64,000 bases of DNA from Bradyrhizobium diversitatis (GTDB taxonomy: Bacteria > Pseudomonadota > Alphaproteobacteria > Rhizobiales > Xanthobacteraceae), in NCBI RefSeq assembly GCF_016031635.1, contig NZ_JACEGD010000007.1, positions 62,001 through 126,000 of the forward strand, read 5' to 3'. The first letter of the stretch is position 1. Each line of letters opens with the position of its first letter. This document shows positions 1 through 7,751 of this stretch, piece after piece. Both the position numbers and the translations under genes were made by a program. Below the pieces are notes generated by a model. That model saw only the letters and a list, made by a program, of their open reading frames with translations, was not told where the DNA came from and did no database searches.

Positions 1-300
1 ATAATTCCTGATGTTGAAGATGAATTCGCCGAGCCAGGCATATTTGTGCCAGCTCGGCGCCGGATTCATGAGGAGCGGTGCATCGCGCCTCAACATCCAC
101 TTCACCCCCTTAATGATGGTCGACCAGCTATTCCAGACCTCCGCATTGCTCGCAGAAAGCTGGCCGCCATTGGCGAACGAGGTCTCCATGGCCGCATAAC
201 GCTGACGCTCGATCACCGTGACGGAATAGCCGCGGTTGAGAAGGGCATAGGCGGTGGTAACGCCGGTGATACCGGCGCCGATGACGACAACATGTGGCAT
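1..300 (-). CDS. D-amino-acid dehydrogenase / glycine-oxidase-like FAD enzyme (N-terminal part)
   Basis: FAD-dependent amine oxidoreductase of the DadA family; only the first 100 residues are inside the window and the rest lies beyond the left edge. Translation from the ATG at 300 begins MPHVVVIGAGITGVTTAYAL, the Rossmann GxGxxG FAD-binding fingerprint, followed by VIER at the end of the second strand and the DadA-like SFANGGQLSASNAEVW. Members strip amino groups from D-amino acids, sarcosine or glycine. The tandem glycine riboswitch just upstream favours glycine or a glycine relative as the regulating metabolite. That is inference, because the active-site half is missing. Confidence 0.8.
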   Translation of the reverse strand, partial: MPHVVVIGAGITGVTTAYALLNRGYSVTVIERQRYAAMETSFANGGQLSASNAEVWNSWSTIIKGVKWMLRRDAPLLMNPAPSWHKYAWLGEFIFNIRNY

Positions 301-362
301 TTCGTTCTCCGCGATCAAAGTTGGGAAGCGGGCCGAGGCCCGCGGCTTGTCCCCAATCTGTC

Positions 363-549
363 GCTGTACCTGAGAGATTGACCGCGACGGCTTGGCCGGC
401 ACGGCGGTCCCCTTCGGTGGGCACTCGAAGTGCCACTCTCCAGATCGTTCAGCTGCATGGTCACTTTTGCCTGAGAGTTTCCTGGGGGTTGCTCCTTCGG
501 CGCCGGCCAATACCGTCACGACGGCGGCCGATCTCTCCCATGCAGCCTG
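363..549 (-). promoter_or_regulatory. Tandem glycine riboswitch (two gcvT-type aptamers)
   Basis: Read on the minus strand, two consecutive aptamers are visible. The first has GGGAGAGA, then GCCGAAGGAGCAA and ACTCTCAGGCAAAAG (about 549 down to 470). The second has TGGAGAGT, CACCGAAGGGG and AATCTCTCAGGTAC (about 440 down to 363). The short linker and the repeated CTCTCAGG signature are the hallmarks of cooperative tandem glycine riboswitches. The element ends about 60 nt before the ATG at 300, so it should control the DadA-like gene. In the known family glycine binding normally turns on glycine catabolism genes. Confidence 0.9.
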
Positions 550-601
550 TTGAACGCGATAGGTTCTTCTGCCTTAGGCCTCCGTAACCAGAGCCGGCTC
601 G

Positions 602-2041
602 TCAATTGCCGACGTCGTAAAGCGTCGTGGTCGTCTCCACGGCTTCGTCATGCAAACCAGCGCGCTCGACCGCTGCGGCAGCCAGTTGCCGCGCTTTGCG
701 CCGAATCTCCGGCTCGTCAACGCCCTGCACCTTGCCGTCGGCATATGAGACCTTCCCATCAACCCAGGTCTGCGCGATGGAGGCTGTCGATGCCGAAAAT
801 ATCAACGCCTGCAGTGGGTCGTGAAATGGCGTCCATTCGACGTGGTCCAGGTCGAAGAGGATGAAATCAGCCTTCTTGCCGATCTCCAGCGAGCCGATCT
901 CGTCGTCCCACATCAGCGCTCTCGCGCCTTCGATGGTGGCCGCACGCAGCGCCTGCCTCGCGGTGAAGATATCCGGCTGCAAGCGCGCGTCCTTGAACAT
1001 GCCGGCGACCATCAGCATTTGCCGCATCAGGTTCATATTGCCCGCGGCCGACACGCCGTCGGTGCCGAGGCCGACTTTGACGCCGGCCTTTACCATCTCC
1101 GGATACTTACCAATGGCGGTCGCGCCTTTGCCGAGCTTGAACGACGAGCACGGACAGAACGCGACGCTGGCGCCCCGTTCGGCAAGCAGGCGAACCTCGT
1201 CGTCCGAAACGGCGGCACCGTGCGCGATGACGAGATTTTGGCGAATACCGCCGGCCCGGTCGATGCGAGTGATCGGCCAGCTGCCATATTTCTTCTCGCA
1301 AACTCTCGCCTCCTCGATCGAGGTGGCGAGATGGTAAGTCGTGCCGACGCCCAGCCTCTCGGCCAGTTTCACCGCTCCAACGTGGAGTTCAAGGCTGCAC
1401 GGTTCCTTGCCTTCGATATTGACCCAGCAACGGGCACGGCCGTCGAGGGCGCCGTTGTAGCGGACGACACAATCTTCGAGCACCTTGAGGGCCGCCTCGG
1501 CATTCGGGAAGAAATGATGATCAACCATTTCCTTGGTCCAGCCGCGGGGCAGCTCGGGCGGAGGATTGTCGGCAGCGTGCCGCCCGGTGATGCCGCGAAT
1601 GCCGACCTTTTCCATCGCGCGAACGACGACGCCGGGATCGTACTGCGAGCCCATATCGAGAAAACAAGTGGTGCCACAACGCAGCATCTCAGTGATGCCC
1701 AGCAGTGCGCCCCAGTATTCGTCTTCTTCGGTGATGTGAGCGTAGAATGGCTTAGCCCAGTGGAATACCCAGGCCCGGGTGTTGAGATTGTCCGGGAAGA
1801 CCGCGCGCGACAGCGTCTCCGAAAGATGAACGTGGCTGTCAACGAAGCCCGGGCAGACGCCGAGCATCTTGCCATCGATCACCTTGTCGAAATTTACCGT
1901 CTTTTGCCGCGCGGCCACCTCATCGGCCGGCCCGATATCTAAGATGCGGTCGTTTTCAATCGCGAGACTGGCGTTGCGCACGACCGTGTCGTTCTTGTCG
2001 ACTGTGAAGGCGAAGTTCAAGTCCTTGATCAGCGTGCGCAT
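602..2041 (-). CDS. Amidohydrolase-superfamily enzyme (TrzN/AtzB/MtaD-like deaminase or chlorohydrolase)
   Basis: 479-residue metal-dependent hydrolase of the subfamily containing S-adenosylhomocysteine/methylthioadenosine deaminases and N-ethylammeline chlorohydrolase. Metal and catalytic residues are visible: HVH (H70, H72) in DSHVHLSE, H237 in YHLAT, H274 in IAHGAAVSDD and D328 in GLGTDGVS. The sequence is full length for the family, and it acts in the cytoplasm on a heterocyclic or amidine-type C-N bond. It lies upstream of the riboswitch/DadA unit and downstream of an M24 protein and an enolase-superfamily enzyme in the same direction, which suggests one catabolic pathway. The true substrate cannot be read from sequence. 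Confidence 0.85.
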   Translation of the reverse strand: MRTLIKDLNFAFTVDKNDTVVRNASLAIENDRILDIGPADEVAARQKTVNFDKVIDGKMLGVCPGFVDSHVHLSETLSRAVFPDNLNTRAWVFHWAKPFYAHITEEDEYWGALLGITEMLRCGTTCFLDMGSQYDPGVVVRAMEKVGIRGITGRHAADNPPPELPRGWTKEMVDHHFFPNAEAALKVLEDCVVRYNGALDGRARCWVNIEGKEPCSLELHVGAVKLAERLGVGTTYHLATSIEEARVCEKKYGSWPITRIDRAGGIRQNLVIAHGAAVSDDEVRLLAERGASVAFCPCSSFKLGKGATAIGKYPEMVKAGVKVGLGTDGVSAAGNMNLMRQMLMVAGMFKDARLQPDIFTARQALRAATIEGARALMWDDEIGSLEIGKKADFILFDLDHVEWTPFHDPLQALIFSASTASIAQTWVDGKVSYADGKVQGVDEPEIRRKARQLAAAAVERAGLHDEAVETTTTLYDVGN

Positions 2042-2156
2042 TGCTTCTCCACCCGATACTCTGCATCACCACGCCCTGGCGGCCGAGCCGCGACGCCGGG
2101 CAATTCGAGCAATCGTCAACCCAGGCGAACAGCTCGTCCCCCCGCTTGGGCCTCCG

Positions 2157-3335
2157 TCAAGCGACGGCGGCCCTGCGCACCGTTCCGCTTTTCCTGGCCG
2201 TACCCACGGGAATCAGCCGGTCGGTATCAGCGTAGTCGGAAAGCAGGTCCGACCCATTGGCGGTCACCAGCAGCATATCCTTGTTCTGCATGCCGAAGCC
2301 ATGGCCGGTGTCGTAGCAAAGCGGTTCGAAACCGAGCACCATGTTCTCCTCGAGCGCCGCGTCGGTGCCCGGCTTGCCCAGCACCGGCGTCAGTCCGAGA
2401 TAGGGATCTTCGTGCAGATGCAGTCCAATGCCGTGGCCCACGAACGAGATCGGTGGCAGATCGAGCTTGGCGAGCTTCGCAATGAACGCATCGTAGATGC
2501 TGCGACAGCTCGCGCCCGGCTTCACTTTCTCCATGATTTCGTATTTGCATTCGACCAGATGCGCCCAGATCTTCTCGGCCATGGGCGGCGCCTCGCCGAC
2601 GATCGCCGTACGGCAGACGCCGGCCTGATACCCCTCGATGACGGAGAAGATCTCCACGCGGCAGACGTCCCCGCGCTTCAGGATGCGCTCCGACGGGCCG
2701 ACGTTTGGCAAGACGCTACGCTCGCCGGTGGCCACGATCATCAGCTTGAAGTGATCGGCGCCCAGCGCATAGACATTGCGGGTCAGGTGGCCGGCAATGT
2801 CCATTTCGGAATTGCCCTCGTCGACCACAGCAAGAGTGTCAGTAATGGCTTGGTCGGCAATACGGGACAGCCTGCGCAGAAGCGCAATCTCCTCCGAGGT
2901 CTTGATTTGACGAAGTCGCGCCAGGATCGGCTCGGCGCGCTCGAACTTCGCGGCCGGCATGGCCGAGAGCAGCCGGGCAAAATCACCTGCCGGCAGGTAG
3001 TCCATTTCGAGTCCGATGCGAGCCCGGGCAAGTCCGAGCCCCGCGAGCTGGTCGGCCAGCACAAGCATCGGATCGTCCGAGAATTCCGCCCAAATGCGCG
3101 TAGGTACGTCCGGCTGGCGACGTTTGATCGTCGATGCCTCCATGTCGACGCCGAACAATGCCGTGCGGCCGTCGGCAGTGACGATGGTCATCGCATGGCG
3201 GTGACGGATGAGCGGTTGCGAGGGGACCACGAACCCGGCAGTGTACGAGAAATTCTCGGGCGACGAGCAGATGATGGCATCCAGCCCATGCTGAGACATT
3301 GACTTGACTTGTTTCGCGACAATTTCCGTCCGCAT
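2157..3335 (-). CDS. Creatinase/Xaa-Pro peptidase-like M24 family protein
   Basis: 392 residues with an N-terminal creatinase-type domain followed by a pita-bread M24 fold. The catalytic His region is present (FVGHGIGLHLHEDPYLG). The first two metal-ligand positions of aminopeptidase P and prolidase (Asp, Asp) read Glu and Gly here (VEIF and GYQAGVCRT), so the dinuclear metal site looks incomplete. Metal-independent creatinase-type C-N hydrolases share that feature. I therefore read it as a creatinase-like hydrolase of a small amidine or N-methyl compound rather than a peptidase. About 39 bp separates it from the enolase-superfamily gene upstream, consistent with an operon. Confidence 0.8.
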   Translation of the reverse strand: MRTEIVAKQVKSMSQHGLDAIICSSPENFSYTAGFVVPSQPLIRHRHAMTIVTADGRTALFGVDMEASTIKRRQPDVPTRIWAEFSDDPMLVLADQLAGLGLARARIGLEMDYLPAGDFARLLSAMPAAKFERAEPILARLRQIKTSEEIALLRRLSRIADQAITDTLAVVDEGNSEMDIAGHLTRNVYALGADHFKLMIVATGERSVLPNVGPSERILKRGDVCRVEIFSVIEGYQAGVCRTAIVGEAPPMAEKIWAHLVECKYEIMEKVKPGASCRSIYDAFIAKLAKLDLPPISFVGHGIGLHLHEDPYLGLTPVLGKPGTDAALEENMVLGFEPLCYDTGHGFGMQNKDMLLVTANGSDLLSDYADTDRLIPVGTARKSGTVRRAAVA

Positions 3336-3374
3336 GACAGCTCCCTTTTTTCCAACTTCTTTTGCCGCGCGCCC

Positions 3375-4568
3375 TTAATCTCGCACGCAGTACTTTTCGA
3401 TTTTCTTCTGGTCGACCTCAATACCCATCCCCGGTCCGGATGGGACAACGATTGCGCCATCGACGACCTTCATCGGTTCGACGAGCAGATCGTCCTTGTA
3501 GTAGATGCCGGCAACCTGACCGTGCTGGAACTCTGCCGGCGTCGAAATCGGAATGACGCAAGACAGTGTCACGGAAGGTGAGGCTGCGGCGAGTTGGACG
3601 TTGGCGAGATTCCCGATACCAGTCTCGATCGAACCGTTGACGTTGCAGATGATGCCCGCTGCCCGGCACACCGCTCCGACCTCCATGGCCTTGTAAAGAC
3701 CACCAGCCTTGGTCGTATAGATGGACACGATTTGGATGCCGCCGGACCGAACGATCTGGATCGAATCGTGCGCGTTCCAGGCCGACTCGTCGGCCATGAC
3801 GGGCGCGTCGATACGGCGACCAACTTCGGCAATGCGCTCGATGCCCATGACGGGCTGCTCGACATATTTCAGTCGGTTCTTCTCCATCCGACGAACGACT
3901 TGAACGGCCTCGCCGGGCGTCTTGTAGCCTTCGTTGGCATCCACGCAGATTTCGACGGCATTGCCGGCGACCTCGCGAACGGCATCGACCATCGCAACGT
4001 CGCGATCCGGATCGACCCCGATCTTCACCTTGATGGTTCGCACCCCCTCCTGCACCAGCTTTGCGACCTCGACGCGGGCTTCATCGATCGAGATCAAGCC
4101 GATGGAATGCGTCACGGACACGCGATCGCGCGCCCTGCCACCCAGCAGGGTACTGACGGGAACGTTGAGCCACCGCCCGGCAAGGTCGTAGGCGGCGAAC
4201 TCGACGGCAGCCTTGGAATAGGGGTAGCCCCTGATGATCGCGTCCATTCGCGCGTGCAGTTCGGCGATATTGCCGAGCTCGACACCGACAATCGCGGGAG
4301 CCAGATAGGTGTCGATCACGGCTCGTGCGATCAAAGCGGATTCGCCGAAATACCGGCCGAACTCGCCACCCCAGTCCTTGAGCGCCGGCGCTTCGCCCCA
4401 ACCGACGCGACCGTCGCTGTCGGTCATCTTGACGATGACGTATCGGCCGATCACCTCGGTCAGACCTGCCCATTTGTGCTCTCGCCGCGTCGGCAGTTGG
4501 ACAATCAATGTTTCGATGGATTTGATCGTGGGCAATGCTGCCTGCCTTATTTCGTTTCGGTTTCGCAC
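3375..4568 (-). CDS. Mandelate racemase/muconate lactonizing enzyme family protein (enolase superfamily)
   Basis: 397 residues: an N-terminal capping domain (about 15-145) and a TIM barrel. The muconate-lactonizing subgroup catalytic set is complete: K180-x-K182, metal ligands D210 (VDANEG), E237 (VEQPV) and D260 (MADES), and K287 at the end of the sixth strand (TTKAGG). Such enzymes abstract a proton alpha to a carboxylate for cycloisomerisation, epimerisation or dehydration. The listed start is GTG. A TTG at 4535 with AAGGCAGG before it is an equally reasonable start. It is the first gene of the minus-strand run 4568-602 and faces a palindrome-rich regulatory region. Confidence 0.87.
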   Translation of the reverse strand: MRNRNEIRQAALPTIKSIETLIVQLPTRREHKWAGLTEVIGRYVIVKMTDSDGRVGWGEAPALKDWGGEFGRYFGESALIARAVIDTYLAPAIVGVELGNIAELHARMDAIIRGYPYSKAAVEFAAYDLAGRWLNVPVSTLLGGRARDRVSVTHSIGLISIDEARVEVAKLVQEGVRTIKVKIGVDPDRDVAMVDAVREVAGNAVEICVDANEGYKTPGEAVQVVRRMEKNRLKYVEQPVMGIERIAEVGRRIDAPVMADESAWNAHDSIQIVRSGGIQIVSIYTTKAGGLYKAMEVGAVCRAAGIICNVNGSIETGIGNLANVQLAAASPSVTLSCVIPISTPAEFQHGQVAGIYYKDDLLVEPMKVVDGAIVVPSGPGMGIEVDQKKIEKYCVRD

Positions 4569-4597
4569 TCGGTCTGCTATGGTCGAACAAGATCATT

Positions 4598-4626
4598 TAG
4601 CGTGATCACAGTTTATGATCATAAAC
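4598..4626. promoter_or_regulatory. Palindromic operator-like sites between divergent genes
   Basis: GTTTATGATCATAAAC (4611-4626) is a perfect 16-bp palindrome. GTGATCAC lies immediately before it (about 4602-4609), sharing the TGATCA core. The pair sits between the enolase-superfamily gene (minus) and the small gene at 4705 (plus), where an operator for a GntR-type repressor would be expected. No such regulator is encoded in the window, so the cognate protein is unknown. Confidence 0.5.
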
Positions 4627-4704
4627 GTCGGCAGGTCAAGTGTCGCAGCACCGGCATCACGCATAGCGTGGGCACCGAAGTCGCGCAGGTGGGAGGGGGA
4701 AAAA

Positions 4705-5010
4705 TTGACGATCATCGAAGCAACCAACTACTTTGCCAAGCAGGGCGAGGCACCGGCGGTGCTCGAACAGCGCCGCCAGGCAACCGCGATCCGGCGCGAG
4801 CTCGGTCTGGAGCCCGGCGAAATCCTTGTCCTGCGCGAGGGAAACGGGCCTGACGTCAGGTGGGAGTGTAGATTTCCCACTCGCACCGCATACGAGGCCG
4901 ATATGGCAGCTCGCGCCGGCTCTGATGCGTTTAGCCAAGCGCGCCGGGTGATGCACACGCTGGTGGACCGGTTCGAGCGACACGTCTATGAAGTGGACGA
5001 GAGCCGCTAA
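4705..5010 (+). CDS. Conserved-looking hypothetical protein, possible alpha-beta-barrel fold
   Basis: A 101-residue protein if started at the TTG at 4705, which has a strong purine-rich Shine-Dalgarno (GGGAGGGGG) 5 nt upstream. The in-frame ATG at 4615 lies inside the palindromic operator and is unlikely. I do not recognise the family with certainty. The pattern of a charged N-terminal helix, LGLEPGEILVLREG and a C-terminal helix with RFERHVYEVDES resembles small dimeric ferredoxin-like (alpha-beta barrel) proteins of the stress-responsive or monooxygenase type. It is divergent from the enolase-superfamily operon and upstream of the Rieske oxygenase. Confidence 0.5.
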   Translation: MTIIEATNYFAKQGEAPAVLEQRRQATAIRRELGLEPGEILVLREGNGPDVRWECRFPTRTAYEADMAARAGSDAFSQARRVMHTLVDRFERHVYEVDESR

Positions 5011-5111
5011 GAGCGCTGCGGACCACGCGCCTCAGCGTTAGCGAGGATGCCGAGCCCATTGGCGCGTCTCGATCTCCCCCCTCAGGTCGTGAACGGCCCG
5101 CTCAATCGGCG

Positions 5112-5149
5112 AACTATCGGAGATCCCGATAGTTGGCATTGAAAATGCC
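5112..5149. promoter_or_regulatory. Inverted repeats upstream of the Rieske oxygenase gene
   Basis: AACTATCGG-N5-CCGATAGTT (5112-5134) is a perfect 9-bp inverted repeat, followed directly by GGCATT-N3-AATGCC (5135-5149). Both lie 70-110 bp before the ATG at 5222, which is suitable for a repressor operator. VanA-type genes are usually controlled by a GntR repressor, but none is encoded here. Confidence 0.45.
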
Positions 5150-5221
5150 GATTTTTGAAACTGCTCTAATGGTGAGAGCTTCCTCCGACAGCCGTCCGAC
5201 AGAACGGAGCAAGAGGAGCCC

Positions 5222-6241
5222 ATGTCATTCATCCAGAACACTTGGTACGCCGCAGCATGGTCGCGTGAAATCACACGCAGCTTGCTGTCACGAACGATCG
5301 CGAACGAATGCATTGTCTTCTATCGCAAGGAAGCCGGCGATATCGCCGCTCTCACGGATAGGTGCCCGCATCGCTTTGTCCCGCTGCACCTCGGAAAGCT
5401 CAAAGGCGACATCGTCGAATGTGGCTATCATGGCCTGTGCTTCGATCCGAGCGGCGTATGTACGCTCAATCCACATGGCGATGGGGCGATCCCCAGGGCA
5501 GCCAAAGTCAAGAGCTACAAGGTGGTGGAGAAACATGACGTAGCGTGGGTCTGGCTTGGAGACGCAAGCAAGGCGGACGAGTCTTTGATCGCGGACTTCA
5601 GTGTTTTGACTAACCCGAAGTTTCGCACGGTCAGCAGCTACCTCCACGTCCAGGCAAATTATCAGCTGGTTTCCGACAACCTGCTCGATTTGAGCCATGG
5701 CCAGTATCTCCACCCGATGTTCAAGAATGCGGAGGGGCCGCCCAAATTCGAGGCCGAAAAAGAACCCCAACCCAACGAAGTTTGGGCAAAATTCTCGCGC
5801 CCCAATCAACTGCCGAACAAGTATTTTCAGATGCTGGGGTTTCCTGGGGATCAGCGAGGCGACCATCGCAACTTCATGCGATGGAACGCTCCGTCGCTCC
5901 TTCTGCTTGACGTAGGCATGACGGGCGTCAACAGACCGGTAGAAGAAGGCCTCTCAATTCCAACGTCTCACCTGCTCACTCCGGAAACTGAAACGTCGAC
6001 ACACTACTTCTGGGCTATGTCGCGCGATTTCCGCCAGGATGAGGATGACCTCAGCCAGGAATTGCTAAGGGCCGGCGTGGCTCTCTTCGACGATGAAGAC
6101 AAGCCGGTCATCGAGGCTCAGCAGCGCATGGTGAACACCCAGGACCTGATGTCGCTCAAGCCAGTTCTTCTACAGACCGACGGCCCGGCAGTCAGGGCAC
6201 GGCGCATCGTCGAGGCTCAGCTCAAAGCCGAGCAGCCGTAA
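5222..6241 (+). CDS. Rieske non-haem iron oxygenase, vanillate O-demethylase oxygenase-like
   Basis: 339-residue oxygenase component of a two-component demethylase. The N-terminal Rieske [2Fe-2S] motif is C48-P-H50 ... C67-G-Y-H70. The catalytic-domain mononuclear iron motif is DNLLDLSHGQYLH with H159 and H164. Length and architecture match VanA, which removes the methyl group of vanillate or related methoxyaromatics. An AAGAGGAG Shine-Dalgarno precedes the ATG. It is followed by a clear intrinsic terminator and then by a convergent VanB-like reductase, so the two partners are not in the usual vanAB operon. The substrate is inferred from family membership only. Confidence 0.87.
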   Translation: MSFIQNTWYAAAWSREITRSLLSRTIANECIVFYRKEAGDIAALTDRCPHRFVPLHLGKLKGDIVECGYHGLCFDPSGVCTLNPHGDGAIPRAAKVKSYKVVEKHDVAWVWLGDASKADESLIADFSVLTNPKFRTVSSYLHVQANYQLVSDNLLDLSHGQYLHPMFKNAEGPPKFEAEKEPQPNEVWAKFSRPNQLPNKYFQMLGFPGDQRGDHRNFMRWNAPSLLLLDVGMTGVNRPVEEGLSIPTSHLLTPETETSTHYFWAMSRDFRQDEDDLSQELLRAGVALFDDEDKPVIEAQQRMVNTQDLMSLKPVLLQTDGPAVRARRIVEAQLKAEQP

Positions 6242-6368
6242 CGGCGTGCAATTGGCCGCCTGATCGCCGGGCAAGAGGCGGCAACGAGCGCAGGGCTTCT
6301 CAAGCTACCCAGCTCGCAGGGTCGATCGTTTCCGCTGGCAGACCGGGCGTCTGCCCCTCCCTGACTTG

Positions 6369-6398
6369 GCCGCCGCATCAGAACGGCGGCTTTTTTTT
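6369..6398 (+). terminator. Rho-independent terminator after the Rieske oxygenase
   Basis: GCCGCC, a 10-nt loop, GGCGGC, then eight T residues. It lies 130 bp after the stop of the oxygenase gene and 200 bp before the end of the convergent reductase gene. Confidence 0.85.
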
Positions 6399-6595
6399 GC
6401 GTCCCCCAGCGCGAAAACTCGCTGACCATGGCAATGGCAAGTCGTGGAAAGGTTCGTTACAGTCGATCTGACACCTCATGATCGGTGCCGATCGCGCCAT
6501 ACGCCTGGCAATGGCTCTCAGACATCCACTGCAAAGCACCTCAGCGGCGCGACCACTCGCCGGCGGATTGGCTCGAACAGGCAGCCTGGGCGTCG

Positions 6596-7540
6596 CTAGA
6601 CGTCGAGCACCAATTCCTCGGACAAAGATCGAGAACAACAGATCGTGATCCTGTCGTTCCTCTGCTTCTCGGCGTCGGTCTGAAAGGAATCCCTGTGTTC
6701 AGGTCGGCCCGCGACGACTCTCGTAAGGCACGTTCCACATATTCCTTGCTCGCAGGAAAGCTCGACGCAAATTCCATTCTCCTCGAGAACCGACGCGATC
6801 GATTTGTCGCCGGGCACAACAAATCGTCGGCCGCTGCGTGAGGCCACAACCGTGAACGGCGTCCCGCCCTTCACCTCACCCGCGGAGAAGCTTTCGGTAT
6901 GAATCCTGTCCTCGAGGCAGCCGGCTTTTCTCGCGGCGGAGACGGCAAAGTCTATGAATCCTCTCGGCCCACATATGTAGATGCTCGTGCTGGAGCATAC
7001 TCCGTTGAGATCCAGCTCTGGCTGAAATTGCTGCTCCGCCGGCCCGTCGTCAACGTGGAGCCGAAATCGCGGTGCGAACGGCGAGGCCGAAATTTCATCG
7101 ACGAAGGGCGCACGATCCTGGGTCCGAACGCACAGGTGGAAGTCAAAATCATTGCCGATCGCCTGAAGCCGATAGGCCATCGAGAGAAGCGGAGTGATTC
7201 CGATTCCGCCCGCCAGAAGTATTGCGCGTCCGCCATCCTCAACGAGCCCGAAGTTGTTGCGCGGCCGCCCAATCTTGACGATCATTCCCTCACGAAAGGT
7301 CTCGTGAATCGCCCTGGATCCGCCTCTCGAGCCGGGGTCATTGAGTATCGCAAGTCTGTAATAGCCTAACTGGGAGGGGTCATTGCAAACTGAATACTGC
7401 CGCACGATCTTGTCGGAGACATGGACATCAACATGCGATCCGGCAGAAGCAGTCGGTAATTCATTTGATGTTGCGGATTCGAGCTCGACGCTCACTATGT
7501 CGTAAGCAACGTAACGGACCCTGCGAATTCTCGCTTCCAT
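6596..7540 (-). CDS. VanB-type ferredoxin reductase (FMN/NAD domains plus C-terminal [2Fe-2S])
   Basis: 314-residue electron-transfer partner for a Rieske oxygenase. The flavin-binding domain contains RQYSVCNDP, the NAD domain contains LLAGGIGITPLLSMAYRL, and the C-terminal plant-type ferredoxin domain has CEQGICGTCLTRV plus a final Cys in ITICCSRS. This is the PDR/VanB architecture. I chose the ATG at 7540 (MEARIRRVRYVAYDIVSVEL) because upstream residues do not resemble the family. It runs convergently to the oxygenase at 5222-6241, so pairing is likely but expression is separate. Confidence 0.85.
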   Translation of the reverse strand: MEARIRRVRYVAYDIVSVELESATSNELPTASAGSHVDVHVSDKIVRQYSVCNDPSQLGYYRLAILNDPGSRGGSRAIHETFREGMIVKIGRPRNNFGLVEDGGRAILLAGGIGITPLLSMAYRLQAIGNDFDFHLCVRTQDRAPFVDEISASPFAPRFRLHVDDGPAEQQFQPELDLNGVCSSTSIYICGPRGFIDFAVSAARKAGCLEDRIHTESFSAGEVKGGTPFTVVASRSGRRFVVPGDKSIASVLEENGICVELSCEQGICGTCLTRVVAGRPEHRDSFQTDAEKQRNDRITICCSRSLSEELVLDV

Positions 7541-7751
7541 CGTATGTTCTGGATCGACCATCGTTCCAATCCGACGCATGCCATGAGCGAGCGAGTGGCC
7601 CGCCATCGCCGCAATCACTGCCTAAGGGCTGGATGTTATTCAATTTCAGAACGACGCGGAAATCGGTTTCTTGGAGCCCAACTATCGGCCGGATGGATAG
7701 TACACCTGAAGGCCTGCGGACAAATTGCCGCCCGCTGCCTTGGCGGCGAGC

